NCBI RefSeq assembly: GCF_014694385.1
Contig: NZ_JAAOCA010000034.1
Location: 1 to 61,541 of the forward strand
Source: Pseudomonas typographi
Lineage (GTDB): Bacteria; Pseudomonadota; Gammaproteobacteria; Pseudomonadales; Pseudomonadaceae
DNA: 61,541 nt
Direction: 5' to 3'
The translations under genes and the position numbers were made by a program. Shown here piece after piece: positions 1 to 8,107 of the stretch. How positions within the stretch are numbered: position 1 is the stretch's first letter; every line of letters begins with the position of its first letter. The notes under the pieces are model-generated. The model did not search any database. It worked only from the letters and a program-made list of their open reading frames with translations, and had not been told where the DNA came from.

Positions 1-33
1 GGGTGGGTTGGGCAGTCGCGGTTCAGTTTTCAT
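1..33 (-). CDS. hrpP: Start of probable HrpP-like T3SS protein (cut by window edge)
   Basis: An ATG inside the last codons of hrpO opens a frame reading MKTEPRLPNPP before the window ends, so only 11 residues are visible. In P. syringae-type hrp operons the gene after hrpO is hrpP, the needle/pilus length and substrate-switch protein (SctP). The overlap with the hrpO stop matches the tight packing of the rest of this operon. Identity rests on position and a proline-rich start, not on recognisable domain sequence. Confidence 0.45.
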   Translation of the reverse strand, partial: MKTEPRLPNPP

Positions 34-469
34 CGTTGATAGCCTCGGCCAGGCAGGCGAGTTTTTCCACGGCGCGCTGGGCGGCCTTGGCGTCTCGTTG
101 GGCGTTTTTCAGCGTTTGTTGTTGCGCCTGCACCGCTCGGGTTTGCTGGTCGATGCCCTGGCGCAGCCGTGACAAGTCGTCGAGCAGGCTGCGTTCTTGG
201 TCATGCCAGCGGTCCACATCGTTGAGTGTCAAGGCTTGGTTGACGTGCTCCAGGGCAAGCGCTTGGCGTTGTTCCACCTGGCGGCTGCGCTCATCGGCGA
301 AGGCACTGCGCGTTTGGGCCAGGCGTTCGCGCCCGCTGTCAAGTTCACGTTCGGCCTGGCGTTGCTGGCGTTCCGCGCTGGCCTGGCGATGTTGGCGCAG
401 CGGCGCCAAGATGCGAATCACCTCTTCGAGGGCGGCGCGCTGTGGGTCGGCTTCCAATTCTTCGTCCAT
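23..469 (-). CDS. hrpO: HrpO-like T3SS stalk/coiled-coil protein (SctO)
   Basis: A protein of about 148 residues, rich in Gln, Glu, Arg and Ala and predicted to be almost wholly helical coiled coil. This is the character of the YscO/HrpO/FliJ central stalk that links the export ATPase to the export gate in the cytoplasm. It lies directly downstream of the ATPase gene, the conserved position for SctO. Two starts are possible: a GTG at 475 overlapping the hrcN stop as GTGA, or the ATG at 469, which has a GGAG six bases upstream and is preferred here. Sequence conservation in this family is low, so the call depends mainly on context and composition. Confidence 0.8.
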   Translation of the reverse strand: MDEELEADPQRAALEEVIRILAPLRQHRQASAERQQRQAERELDSGRERLAQTRSAFADERSRQVEQRQALALEHVNQALTLNDVDRWHDQERSLLDDLSRLRQGIDQQTRAVQAQQQTLKNAQRDAKAAQRAVEKLACLAEAINDEN

Positions 470-471
470 GT

Positions 472-1821
472 TCACTCCGGTAGTTGCGCTGTCAGTTGCA
501 TCAGTGCGGCGAGGGTGTCTTGCAATGGCACCGGCTCGCGCAGGTCTTGGCGCAAAAAGGCATTGATCGGTTCGTTCAGCGCCACCGCGCAGTCGGTGAC
601 CGGGTCACCGCCGGGTTGGTATTCGCCCAGGCGCAGCAGCATCTCTACTTGGCGGTAGGCCGCCATCAACCGGCGCAGGCGGTTGTTCGCCTGTTGGTGC
701 TCACGGCCGCTCACGTTGCTCAGGATCCGGCTGATGCTGGCCTGTACGTCGATGGCCGGGTAATGCCCGCGCTCGGCCAGCTTGCGCGAGAGCACGATGT
801 GGCCATCGAGCAACGAGCGAACCTCGTCGGCCACCGGGTCGTTCATCGAGTCTTGCTCGATCAGCACCGTGTACAACGCGGTGATCGAACCGGCCTCGCT
901 CATGCCGGCGCGCTCCACCAGTTGAGGCAGCAAGGTATACACCGAGGGCGGCAAGCCGCCCCGGCCCAACGGTTCGCCAGCGGCGATGCCGATTTCTCGT
1001 TGGGCGCGGGCGAAGCGGGTCAGCGAATCGAGCAACAGCAACACCTTAAGGCCTTTGGCCCGGTAAGCCTCGGCGATGGCCGTGGCGGTGAAAGCGGCGC
1101 GGGCGCGTTCCATGCTGGAGCGGTCTGAGGTGGCGCACACCAGTACCGAGCGCTGGCGCAAGGTATCGTCCAGTTCGTGGTCGAGGAACTCGCGCAGTTC
1201 CCGCCCGCGTTCGCCGATCAGCCCGAAAACGATCACATCGCACCCCATGTTGCGGGCCAATTCCGCCATCAGCGTGGTCTTGCCGCAGCCAGCGCCGGCG
1301 AACAGCCCCACGCGCTGCCCCTCGCCGAGCAAGATGGCACTGTCGATGGCACGCACGCCGGTAGGCAGGGCGGTGGTGATGCGCGGCCGTTGGGTCGGCG
1401 GCAGGGCGTCGGCGATCACCGGCACGGTCTGGCGGGTGTCGTTGGGCCCGGCAAAGGCGCCCTCGGCGCCTGCCAACAGGGGCCGGCCGAAGCCATCGAG
1501 CACACTGCCCAGCAAGCGTTCGTCCACGCCAATGCGGTGGGCAATGCCCAAGGGCCGGATGGGCGCATCGACCTGGATGCCATCAGGCGTGCCCAAGGCG
1601 CTGAGCAAGGTACAGTCGCGGGTAAACCCGACGATCTCGGCCAGGATGCTGCTGCCGTCGGCTTTACTCACCTCGCACAGTTCACCGACCTTTGCCGCCG
1701 GCACCTGGCACTGCAACAAGATACCGCTCACGGCGCTCACACGGCCGCTGGCGCGCACCGCCGAATAACGCGCCAGACGTGCGGCCTGCCCAGCGGCCCA
1801 CTGCTGCAGGGCGGCGTTCAC
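472..1821 (-). CDS. hrcN: T3SS export ATPase HrcN (SctN)
   Basis: Hexameric ATPase at the cytoplasmic base of the type III injectisome, which strips chaperones and unfolds effectors. The protein of 449 residues has an F1-beta/FliI-like layout: a beta-barrel N-domain, then Walker A AGAGCGKT at about residues 175-182, a Walker B with LLLLDSLTRFA near 260, and the GRGGLPPSVY loop typical of flagellar and T3S ATPases. The GTG at 1821 overlaps the hrpQ stop (GTGA), giving the length usual for HrcN; a TTG one codon earlier is also possible. It lies between hrpQ and hrpO as in the P. syringae hrpJ operon. No damage is visible. Confidence 0.95.
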   Translation of the reverse strand: MNAALQQWAAGQAARLARYSAVRASGRVSAVSGILLQCQVPAAKVGELCEVSKADGSSILAEIVGFTRDCTLLSALGTPDGIQVDAPIRPLGIAHRIGVDERLLGSVLDGFGRPLLAGAEGAFAGPNDTRQTVPVIADALPPTQRPRITTALPTGVRAIDSAILLGEGQRVGLFAGAGCGKTTLMAELARNMGCDVIVFGLIGERGRELREFLDHELDDTLRQRSVLVCATSDRSSMERARAAFTATAIAEAYRAKGLKVLLLLDSLTRFARAQREIGIAAGEPLGRGGLPPSVYTLLPQLVERAGMSEAGSITALYTVLIEQDSMNDPVADEVRSLLDGHIVLSRKLAERGHYPAIDVQASISRILSNVSGREHQQANNRLRRLMAAYRQVEMLLRLGEYQPGGDPVTDCAVALNEPINAFLRQDLREPVPLQDTLAALMQLTAQLPE

Positions 1822-2762
1822 CAACGCACCTCGTAGTGGCGTTCGCCCTCGAACTCTACGCGGCCATCGTCGATACGGGTCAGGCGCAGCCCAGCCAACT
1901 CGTCGCCGACGTACAAGCGCTTGCCATCTGCGGTCACCAGGTGTGCCTGCGGCCCCGACATGATCTGCACGATCACGAACGGCAGCGCCGAGCCCCCGGC
2001 CGAAACCTCATCGACCAAGGCTACCGGAATTTGATAGCTGCCTTCGAACCGTTCCAGCATCCGCTGGTACACCGGCCGCGCCTCTTCTTGAAGGTTACCC
2101 CGCAACACCAAGCCCTTGGCCGTTTGTTCGACCGTCACATCGTTCAGCAGGCGGTCGCTGAGCATGGTTTTAAGCCTGAGTTGGGCTTGCTCGGCGCTCA
2201 GGCGGGTGCGGTGATCGCCGGCCGCGGGCGGCGCCGATTGGCCGGCGGCGCTGTCTACCCCGGTGCCCACCAGCGCTGCCTCGCTGGGGGCGTCGCTGTG
2301 GGACAGGCTCCAGGCGCTACCGACCACTCCCACCAGAATGCCCACGGTGATGAGCGTGACCCGGTTGAACAGCGACGGGCGCCGCCTGGCCGCCGAATGC
2401 CCGGCCGAGGGTTGCGTCGGTGGGTCGCCAGCGCCCTGCGCGGCGGCGCCCGGGGCGGGCACCGGCAGCGTCGGCCAGGCGGTGTCGGCTGCGGCCACCG
2501 CCAACCACACCGAACCCAATACAAAGGGGCTGCCTGGCTGTAGCGTAGCCAGGGCGTGCCCTTCGTCATCGAGCACCGCGCCGTCTTCGGCATTCAGGGT
2601 CCAGCGCTCACCGTCGCGTCGCAGGCGGCAGTGGCGCTGCTCCACGCCAGGGTCATGCAGCGCCAGGTCCAGTTCATCGTGCGAGCCGATCAGCCATTGC
2701 TCACCCACCAGGGGCAATGCGGCGCCCTGATGCAACCCGGTCAACACCCGCAACTCGAACAT
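1818..2762 (-). CDS. hrpQ: HrpQ/SctD-family inner-membrane ring protein with FHA domain
   Basis: About 314 residues from the chosen ATG at 2762, which has an AAGAGAGG ribosome site; an upstream ATG at 2789 would overlap hrcV. The N-terminal 100 residues look like an FHA-type cytoplasmic domain (start MFELRVLTGLHQGAALPL, then GSHDELDLALHD). A single membrane segment follows (VTLITVGILVGVVGSAW) and then a periplasmic BON/ring-building region. This is the order of SctD proteins (YscD, HrpQ), which form the inner-membrane ring of the basal body. The gene follows hrcV by 16 bases and overlaps hrcN. Confidence 0.85.
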   Translation of the reverse strand: MFELRVLTGLHQGAALPLVGEQWLIGSHDELDLALHDPGVEQRHCRLRRDGERWTLNAEDGAVLDDEGHALATLQPGSPFVLGSVWLAVAAADTAWPTLPVPAPGAAAQGAGDPPTQPSAGHSAARRRPSLFNRVTLITVGILVGVVGSAWSLSHSDAPSEAALVGTGVDSAAGQSAPPAAGDHRTRLSAEQAQLRLKTMLSDRLLNDVTVEQTAKGLVLRGNLQEEARPVYQRMLERFEGSYQIPVALVDEVSAGGSALPFVIVQIMSGPQAHLVTADGKRLYVGDELAGLRLTRIDDGRVEFEGERHYEVRW

Positions 2763-2778
2763 GTCAGGTGCCCTCTCT

Positions 2779-4878
2779 TCAGGCAGCATAGTGGTTGTCC
2801 AGGGCCGCGGTTTCTTCTTCGAGTTCGAAGCGGCCCATCACCTTCACCTGGGCGGTGGCGCTGATTTCCGCGAACGACATCACCGGCACGTGATGGAACT
2901 CTTCCTGCAGCAACGTCCGTAGCGGGCTGCGCAGGTCTTGGGCCACCAACAGCACGGCTTTTTCCTGGGCCCTGAGCGGAAACGCCAAGTGCAGTTGCTG
3001 CACCAGCAACTGGCTGGTTTCGTTGTCCAGCGCGAAGAACGTCTCGGTTTGCGTTTGGCGCAGCCCATCACGCAGCACGCCTTCGCTTTCCGGGGTCAAC
3101 AGCCACACCAGCAAGCCCTCGGCGCCAGCATATTGGTGATACAGCTGCGACTTCAGGGCGATGCGCACGTAATCGGTCAACGCGGTGATTTCACGTTCGT
3201 ACTGGCCATGCTCGATGAGGGTTTCGGCGATCACCCGCACCGAGCGTAATGGCACGCACTCCGAGGCCAGCCGTTGCAACACGGCGGCAAAGCGGGCCAG
3301 CGGCACCGCCCGCTGCATTTCTTGAGCGACCTCGGGCTGTTCGGACTCCAGCCAACCGAGGATCGCCTTGGCTTCCTGTAGGCCGATGAACCTCGGGCCG
3401 CAGGCGTGTAGGGCGCGCTCCATGCGCTCGACGATCAGCGTATGGGCGCTGACCACTTCGAACGCCTCGCCTTGCCCCTGCGCGGTGTCGGCCGGCATCC
3501 ACAGCCAGTCCTCTTCCTGCCGGTCGACATGCCCGCCCACCGCGTGTAGCGGGGCTTGCTGCTCGAATGCGCGGGCCTCTACCGCCACCTGGCTTTGGGT
3601 GAAGGTGGCCCTGAGCAGCGGCACTTCATACACGGAAAACCTGAACTCATCGGGCGCCAGCGACGGCGAATGTTCAATGATGAACGAGGGCAAGGTCAGC
3701 CCGTACTGCACCACCAGCCGGTTACGCCGTTGGCGGATCTCGCTGACCAGCGCCTCTATCTGTGCCGGGTCTTGGTCTGGGTGAAACTGCAATACGAACT
3801 GGCGGCTGGGGGAGAACGTACGCAGGTCTTCATTGCCGTTCAGTTCCGGCGCCACGGCTTCGGCCTCATCTTGCTGCGCGGGCGGGCGCGCCCGGTACAA
3901 CTGCAGTGTGCCGCCACAGCCGCACACGATAGCGATCACGATGAACACTGCGGTGGGCATGCCAGGCAAGGCCGCGAAACCAAGCATGGCCACCGAGGCG
4001 ATGATCCAGGCCTTGGGTTGGCTGGTGATTTGCTCGGCGATTTCACGGCCGATGTTGCTTTGCACCGTCGGGTCGCCATTGGGCACCCGGGTGATCACGA
4101 TGCCGCAGGTTACCGAGATCAACAGTGCCGGGATCTGCGCAATCAAGCCGTCGCCGATGGTGAGCACGGTATACAGCTGCAAGGCCTCGCTGGCGGCCAT
4201 GTTGTGCTGCACTACGCCGATGGCGATACCGCCGATCATGTTGATGGCCACGATGATCAGGCTGGCGATGGCATCGCCATTGACGAACTTCATCGCCCCA
4301 TCCATCGCGCCGAACAATTGGCTTTCTTTACCCAGTTCGGAGCGCCGGGTACGTGCCTCGTGCACGGTGATCAGGTTGGCGCGCAGGTCGCTGTCGATCG
4401 ACATCTGCTTGCCCGGCATCGCATCGAGGGTAAAACGTGCGCCCACTTCCGCCACCCGCTCCGAGCCTTTGGTGATCACCAAAAAATTCACCACGGTGAG
4501 AATAAGAAAAATCACCATGCCTACGGCCAGGTTGCCACCCACCACGAATTGCCCGAACGCCTCGACGATATGCCCGGCGTCCTGGTTCAGCAAAATCAGC
4601 CGGGTGGTCGAAATCGACAGGGCCAGGCGGAACATGGTGGTGAGCAGCAGCACCGCCGGAAAGGTCGAAAACGCCAACGGCCGAGGCAGGTGCATGGCCA
4701 GCATGATCAACAGGCAGGAAATACAAATATTGATAGCGATCAACACATCCACCAAGGCAGTGGGCATGGGCGTGATCATCATGAACACAATCGCGATCAC
4801 CGCGAAGGCGCCGACGATTTCCGAGCGGCGCATGGTTGCGAGCGCGATGCCGTTCAGCAGGTTGATTACGCGTTCCAT
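2779..4878 (-). CDS. hrcV: T3SS export gate protein HrcV (SctV)
   Basis: A protein of 699 residues. The first 330 or so residues hold about eight membrane helices with the FHIPEP-family core (for example FTLDAMPGKQMSIDSDLRA and the GDGLIAQIPALLIS stretch), and a cytoplasmic C-domain follows. SctV forms the nonameric export gate that selects substrates. The reading frame extends 35 codons further upstream, but the ATG at 4878 has a CCAGGAG ribosome site and begins with MERVINLLNGIALATMRRSE, the usual HrcV start. The start overlaps the hrpJ stop by 13 bases. The gene is intact. Confidence 0.95.
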   Translation of the reverse strand: MERVINLLNGIALATMRRSEIVGAFAVIAIVFMMITPMPTALVDVLIAINICISCLLIMLAMHLPRPLAFSTFPAVLLLTTMFRLALSISTTRLILLNQDAGHIVEAFGQFVVGGNLAVGMVIFLILTVVNFLVITKGSERVAEVGARFTLDAMPGKQMSIDSDLRANLITVHEARTRRSELGKESQLFGAMDGAMKFVNGDAIASLIIVAINMIGGIAIGVVQHNMAASEALQLYTVLTIGDGLIAQIPALLISVTCGIVITRVPNGDPTVQSNIGREIAEQITSQPKAWIIASVAMLGFAALPGMPTAVFIVIAIVCGCGGTLQLYRARPPAQQDEAEAVAPELNGNEDLRTFSPSRQFVLQFHPDQDPAQIEALVSEIRQRRNRLVVQYGLTLPSFIIEHSPSLAPDEFRFSVYEVPLLRATFTQSQVAVEARAFEQQAPLHAVGGHVDRQEEDWLWMPADTAQGQGEAFEVVSAHTLIVERMERALHACGPRFIGLQEAKAILGWLESEQPEVAQEMQRAVPLARFAAVLQRLASECVPLRSVRVIAETLIEHGQYEREITALTDYVRIALKSQLYHQYAGAEGLLVWLLTPESEGVLRDGLRQTQTETFFALDNETSQLLVQQLHLAFPLRAQEKAVLLVAQDLRSPLRTLLQEEFHHVPVMSFAEISATAQVKVMGRFELEEETAALDNHYAA

Positions 4879-5996
4879 AAGGCGCTGTTCTCCTGGGCGA
4901 GCCGTTGTTCCTCGTTGGTGAGCACGGTGCTGAGGATCAGCAGGTTTTTCTGGACGTTTGTATAGTCGTTCGTGGTCCGCCACAGCCGTACCGGCAACCG
5001 CTGGTTCAAGATGCGTTTAAGCTCGTTCAGGCAGGCCAACTGGTTGCGCAGGCGGCTGCCCCCGAGCAGTTCGACCAGGGTGCGTGTTTGCTCTGGTTCC
5101 ATCAGCTTGCCGATCAGCGTGAGCAGGTGCCGCAGCAGGGCGATGCCTTCTACCTGCATGTCTGGGTTCTTGCTGCGCATGCGGCCGAGCAGGTGTTCGC
5201 ATTCACGCAGTAGGGCGGCCACATGCCGCGCGGTGGCAAGGCCATTCATCAGCGGCCGCGCTTGCTGCAGTGCATTGGCGGCGGCGGCCGAGGCGACGTC
5301 TGCCGCCATGTCCGAACGTATTTCCCGGAGCGAGGTTTCGAACTGGCCGTGTTCGCGCATTTCGCCGAGCAGGGCATCGACCAGCCCCACCACGTTCAAC
5401 GGGCCATTGACCGCGGCGCTGTACAGCGCGTCGGGGGCGGTTTTACGCAGTGTTTTGCCGCGGGCCCGCTCCCGCGCTTTTAGTGGGTTGGGGCGGTTGC
5501 GCCCCGGTTTGCCGTGCTCCTTGCACAGAAGCTTGAGCTGCCGCCTGAAGAACAGGTGTTCACCGTCATCCCCTTCGTCTTTCGCCTGGCGGGCTGCCGC
5601 CTGCATCAACCGGTGCGCTACGGCGGGGTTATCGCCACAACTGTCGAGGATGTGTGCGAGTGTTTCCTTGGGGTTTCGCAATTGGCGGCCCTGCAACTGC
5701 CTGCGCAAAGAACGCGTGGCGGCATCCAAGCCTTTGTAATAGTGGGCGATCAACTGGTGGGTGCGTTCCAGTGACCGCGTCGCCTGGGACTGCAAGCCGT
5801 TGATGACCGCCGCTTGATCACGCTGGTTGCTTACCTGGCCCCGCTCCGCCAGGGCGGCATCGAGGTGCGCCAATGCCTGGGTGGTTTCTTCAGGCGTAAC
5901 CGGCCCCGGGTGCAACGGCGATAGCGGCGCAGCATGGGGCTTGGGCGGTACCACTGGTGGCATGTGCTGCGGTGTGATCGGCGGGGCGATTTTCAT
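4866..5996 (-). CDS. hrpJ: HrpJ-like T3SS gatekeeper (SctW)
   Basis: A 376-residue soluble protein with a Pro-rich N-terminal 35 residues, likely a secretion signal, followed by an all-helical body of the YopN/InvE/MxiC/HrpJ type. SctW proteins plug the export gate and set the order of translocator and effector secretion. It is the first gene of the operon that continues into hrcV, hrpQ, hrcN and hrpO, as in P. syringae. An hrp box lies 30 bases upstream of the start codon, and AGAGG precedes the ATG. Confidence 0.85.
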   Translation of the reverse strand: MKIAPPITPQHMPPVVPPKPHAAPLSPLHPGPVTPEETTQALAHLDAALAERGQVSNQRDQAAVINGLQSQATRSLERTHQLIAHYYKGLDAATRSLRRQLQGRQLRNPKETLAHILDSCGDNPAVAHRLMQAAARQAKDEGDDGEHLFFRRQLKLLCKEHGKPGRNRPNPLKARERARGKTLRKTAPDALYSAAVNGPLNVVGLVDALLGEMREHGQFETSLREIRSDMAADVASAAAANALQQARPLMNGLATARHVAALLRECEHLLGRMRSKNPDMQVEGIALLRHLLTLIGKLMEPEQTRTLVELLGGSRLRNQLACLNELKRILNQRLPVRLWRTTNDYTNVQKNLLILSTVLTNEEQRLAQENSALWNA

Positions 5997-6025
5997 GGCG
6001 CGCCTCTGGGCTAAGTCTTGGGCCC

Positions 6026-6053
6026 TGAGTGGCTTGCCAGGGGCGCCGGTTCC
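6026..6053 (-). promoter_or_regulatory. hrp box: HrpL-dependent promoter of the hrpJ operon
   Basis: Read on the minus strand, GGAACC (6053-6048) is followed by 15 bases and then CCACTCA (6032-6026). This matches the published consensus GGAACC-N15/16-CCACNNA at every fixed position. The -10 side ends 30 bases before the hrpJ ATG, so the operon should be driven by the divergently encoded HrpL. Confidence 0.92.
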
Positions 6054-6202
6054 ATCGGCTTGCCAGTGCTTGCAGGGTCACTGGCCGGTTGTGCAAAACA
6101 CCGTCGCCGCGCCGCGGCAGTTGCGCAAAAACTTGCGCTAGGTGAGATTGAGGTAAGTATGAATATCGTTTTATAACAGTGGGTTGAAGCCGATTATTAA
6201 CA

Positions 6203-6218
6203 TGGCACGGCTATCGCT
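6203..6218 (+). promoter_or_regulatory. Sigma-54 (-24/-12) promoter of hrpL
   Basis: TGGCACGGCTATCGCT has the GG and GC dinucleotides ten bases apart and differs from TGGCACG-N4-TTGCW by one base (TCGC for TTGC). It lies 38 bases upstream of the hrpL ATG. In P. syringae hrpL is transcribed by RpoN with the enhancer-binding pair HrpR/HrpS; no hrpRS genes lie in this window. Confidence 0.8.
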
Positions 6219-6255
6219 AAGCATCCCTTACCACACCCCCTAAAAGGTAAGCCCA

Positions 6256-6783
6256 ATGCCTACGAGCGTGTCCATCACCCCCCATGTATCTGCTGGTATT
6301 CGCCAACTCACTAGCGACCAGGTACAGATGTTGCGAGCGTTTATCCAGAAGCGCGTGATGAACCCGGACGACGTCGATGACATCCTCCAATGCACGTTTC
6401 TCGAAGCGATCCGTAACGAGCACAAGTTTCAAGGCACCTGCAAACCACAGACTTGGCTGTGTGGTATCGCCGTGAACTTGATTCGCAACCACTTCCGGCG
6501 CTTATACAACCAGCCCTATCAGGAAAGCTGGGAGGACCAGATGCATTCCAATGTGGTGCCGGGCGGCGACATCGGCCACGAGGTCGATGGCCATCGGCAG
6601 TTGGCGCGCGCCGTCCAGGCCATCGGCCAGTTATCCAGCCATATGCAGCAGGTGATAGAGGTCAGCCTGGAGATGGACGGCAATTATCAAGACACCGCCT
6701 CGTGCTTGGGCGTACCGATCGGCACCGTGCGTTCGCGGTTGTCGCGCGCGCGCGAGCAGTTGAAGCGGCAGATGGAGGCTTAG
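6256..6783 (+). CDS. hrpL: HrpL ECF sigma factor of the type III secretion system
   Basis: A 175-residue ECF sigma factor. Region 2 contains NPDDVDDILQCTFLEA and the -10 recognition helix around KPQTWLCGIAVNLIRNHFR. Region 4 contains the helix-turn-helix GNYQDTASCLGVPIGTVRSR. These stretches are close to what I recall of P. syringae HrpL, including MLRAFIQKRV and NQPYQESWEDQ-like text, so the symbol is used with confidence. It faces away from hrpJ, whose promoter it should recognise. AAAGGTAAG upstream of the ATG serves as ribosome site. Confidence 0.93.
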   Translation: MPTSVSITPHVSAGIRQLTSDQVQMLRAFIQKRVMNPDDVDDILQCTFLEAIRNEHKFQGTCKPQTWLCGIAVNLIRNHFRRLYNQPYQESWEDQMHSNVVPGGDIGHEVDGHRQLARAVQAIGQLSSHMQQVIEVSLEMDGNYQDTASCLGVPIGTVRSRLSRAREQLKRQMEA

Positions 6784-6846
6784 TTGTAGGGGCCAGCAGC
6801 GTATCGCTAAACTGGGCGTACCTTATTGCCTTCGCCTCGGGTGCCT

Positions 6847-7152
6847 ATGGCTCGTTGTGGGTTATCACTGCCCTTGCTGATACTGCTGGCGGCCGCGCAC
6901 GCGCAGGCGACCCTACGCTGCGGTACTGAGCTGATCGCCGAGGGCGCGCCCATCGGCGAGGTGCAGGCCAAATGTGGCATGCCGCAATACCAACACACCG
7001 AATACCCCGCCCTGCGTGCTGACGGGGTGCCGCGTTACCAGGCGGTTCAGGTGACCCGTTGGGTGTATGGGCCACGCAATGGCGCGTATCGGTACTTGCG
7101 CTTCATCGAAGGCAAGTTGGTGGAAATTCGCACGTCGCGCGAGGCGCCGTAG
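6847..7152 (+). CDS. DUF2845-type small secreted protein
   Basis: 101 residues from the ATG at 6847, chosen because it directly precedes a signal peptide (LSLPLLILLAAAHAQA). The mature part begins LRCGTELIAEG and carries a second Cys in AKCGMPQ, the pattern of DUF2845 periplasmic proteins common in pseudomonads; the two cysteines may pair. No function is established for the family. The gene lies 63 bases after hrpL and ends 18 bases from cyoD on the opposite strand; no link to type III secretion is implied. Confidence 0.7.
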   Translation: MARCGLSLPLLILLAAAHAQATLRCGTELIAEGAPIGEVQAKCGMPQYQHTEYPALRADGVPRYQAVQVTRWVYGPRNGAYRYLRFIEGKLVEIRTSREAP

Positions 7153-7169
7153 GCACCGGCCGCCGCATC

Positions 7170-7484
7170 TTACCCGCCCATCCGCGCCATCTGGCTGAGC
7201 AACACCCAAAACGTCCCACCGACCATCAGCGCTATGATCAACCCCGAAAACAGCAGCAGCCACAAGTCGTGGCGGTGCGAGCGGGCCAGGCTGATGTGTA
7301 AAAAACAGCGAAAGTGCACCATCACCTGCAAGGCCCCGCAGCCGTAAAGCACCCACCACAGCCCGGGGCCGTTCAGCGCGGTCAGGCCCACCACGGCGAA
7401 CGACACGGCGGTCAACAGCACCGCAAGCACCAGCCCGAGGGTGTACAGCCGCAACGTGCGGCGGTAAGCGGCAACGTCGTTCAC
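7170..7484 (-). CDS. cyoD: Cytochrome bo-type ubiquinol oxidase subunit IV (CyoD)
   Basis: 104 residues from a GTG at 7484 that overlaps the cyoC stop (GTGA). The longer open frame extending to 8150 is an antisense-free shadow within cyoC and is not used. Three hydrophobic helices are visible, with VHFRCFLHI between helices 2 and 3, typical of the prokaryotic cytochrome c oxidase subunit IV family. CyoD aids assembly of subunit I and its metal centres. It is the last gene of the run; no heme O synthase gene (cyoE) follows. Confidence 0.9.
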   Translation of the reverse strand: MNDVAAYRRTLRLYTLGLVLAVLLTAVSFAVVGLTALNGPGLWWVLYGCGALQVMVHFRCFLHISLARSHRHDLWLLLFSGLIIALMVGGTFWVLLSQMARMGG

Positions 7485-8107
7485 AGCCTGGCCCCCTGTA
7501 GGTACACCACGGTAAAGATGCCGACCCAGATGATGTCGAGAAAGTGCCAGAACAACGCTAGCCGCATCAGCCGGGAGGTCACCTCGCTCGCCAGGCCCAT
7601 TACCCGGATTTGTACCAGCATCACCAGCAGCCAAAGGCAGCCGGTGGCCACATGCAGCCCATGCATGCACACCAGCGTGTGCAGTGCCGACAGGAATCCG
7701 CTGCGCTGGGGGGCCGCGCCGCGTTGGTAAAGGTCCACCAGGTCGTGGACTTCGGCACCGAGAAAGGCCAGGCCCAGCAGCAATGTCACGCACAGCCAGG
7801 CACTGGCCAGGCCGGGGCGCTCGGCCTTGAACTTCAGCGCGAGCGAGGCTAACCCAAAGGTATAACTGCTCGCCAGCAGCAAGCCGGTCTGCAGCAAGGC
7901 GCTGGGTAGGTTTACCACCTGCGCCGGGTGCGGCCCGCTGCCAGTGGCGTGGACCTGGGTGCCGTAAACGGCGAACAGCAAGGCGAACACCAACGCGTCG
8001 CTCATCAAGAAAATCCAGAAGCCGAACACGCTGCTGCCCACCTCGGCCTGTTCTGCCTCCGGGCTGCGCGGGTGGTTCAGCCCGGGGTGCAAATGCCGCG
8101 GGCTCAT
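7481..8107 (-). CDS. cyoC: Cytochrome bo-type ubiquinol oxidase subunit III (CyoC)
   Basis: 208 residues with five membrane helices of the COX3 family; recognisable stretches are FGFWIFLMSDALVFALLFA, FLGAEVHDLV and HTLVCMHGLHVATG. Length agrees with E. coli CyoC (about 204). Start ATG overlaps the cyoB stop by four bases (ATGA), and its own stop overlaps cyoD. It stabilises the oxidase core in the inner membrane. Confidence 0.93.
   Translation of the reverse strand: MSPRHLHPGLNHPRSPEAEQAEVGSSVFGFWIFLMSDALVFALLFAVYGTQVHATGSGPHPAQVVNLPSALLQTGLLLASSYTFGLASLALKFKAERPGLASAWLCVTLLLGLAFLGAEVHDLVDLYQRGAAPQRSGFLSALHTLVCMHGLHVATGCLWLLVMLVQIRVMGLASEVTSRLMRLALFWHFLDIIWVGIFTVVYLQGARL

Noticed and set aside
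3556..4965. Long open frame antisense to hrcV
   Set aside because: Composition is His/Gln/Arg-rich shadow coding from a GC-rich gene; no domain, and hrcV on the other strand is certain.
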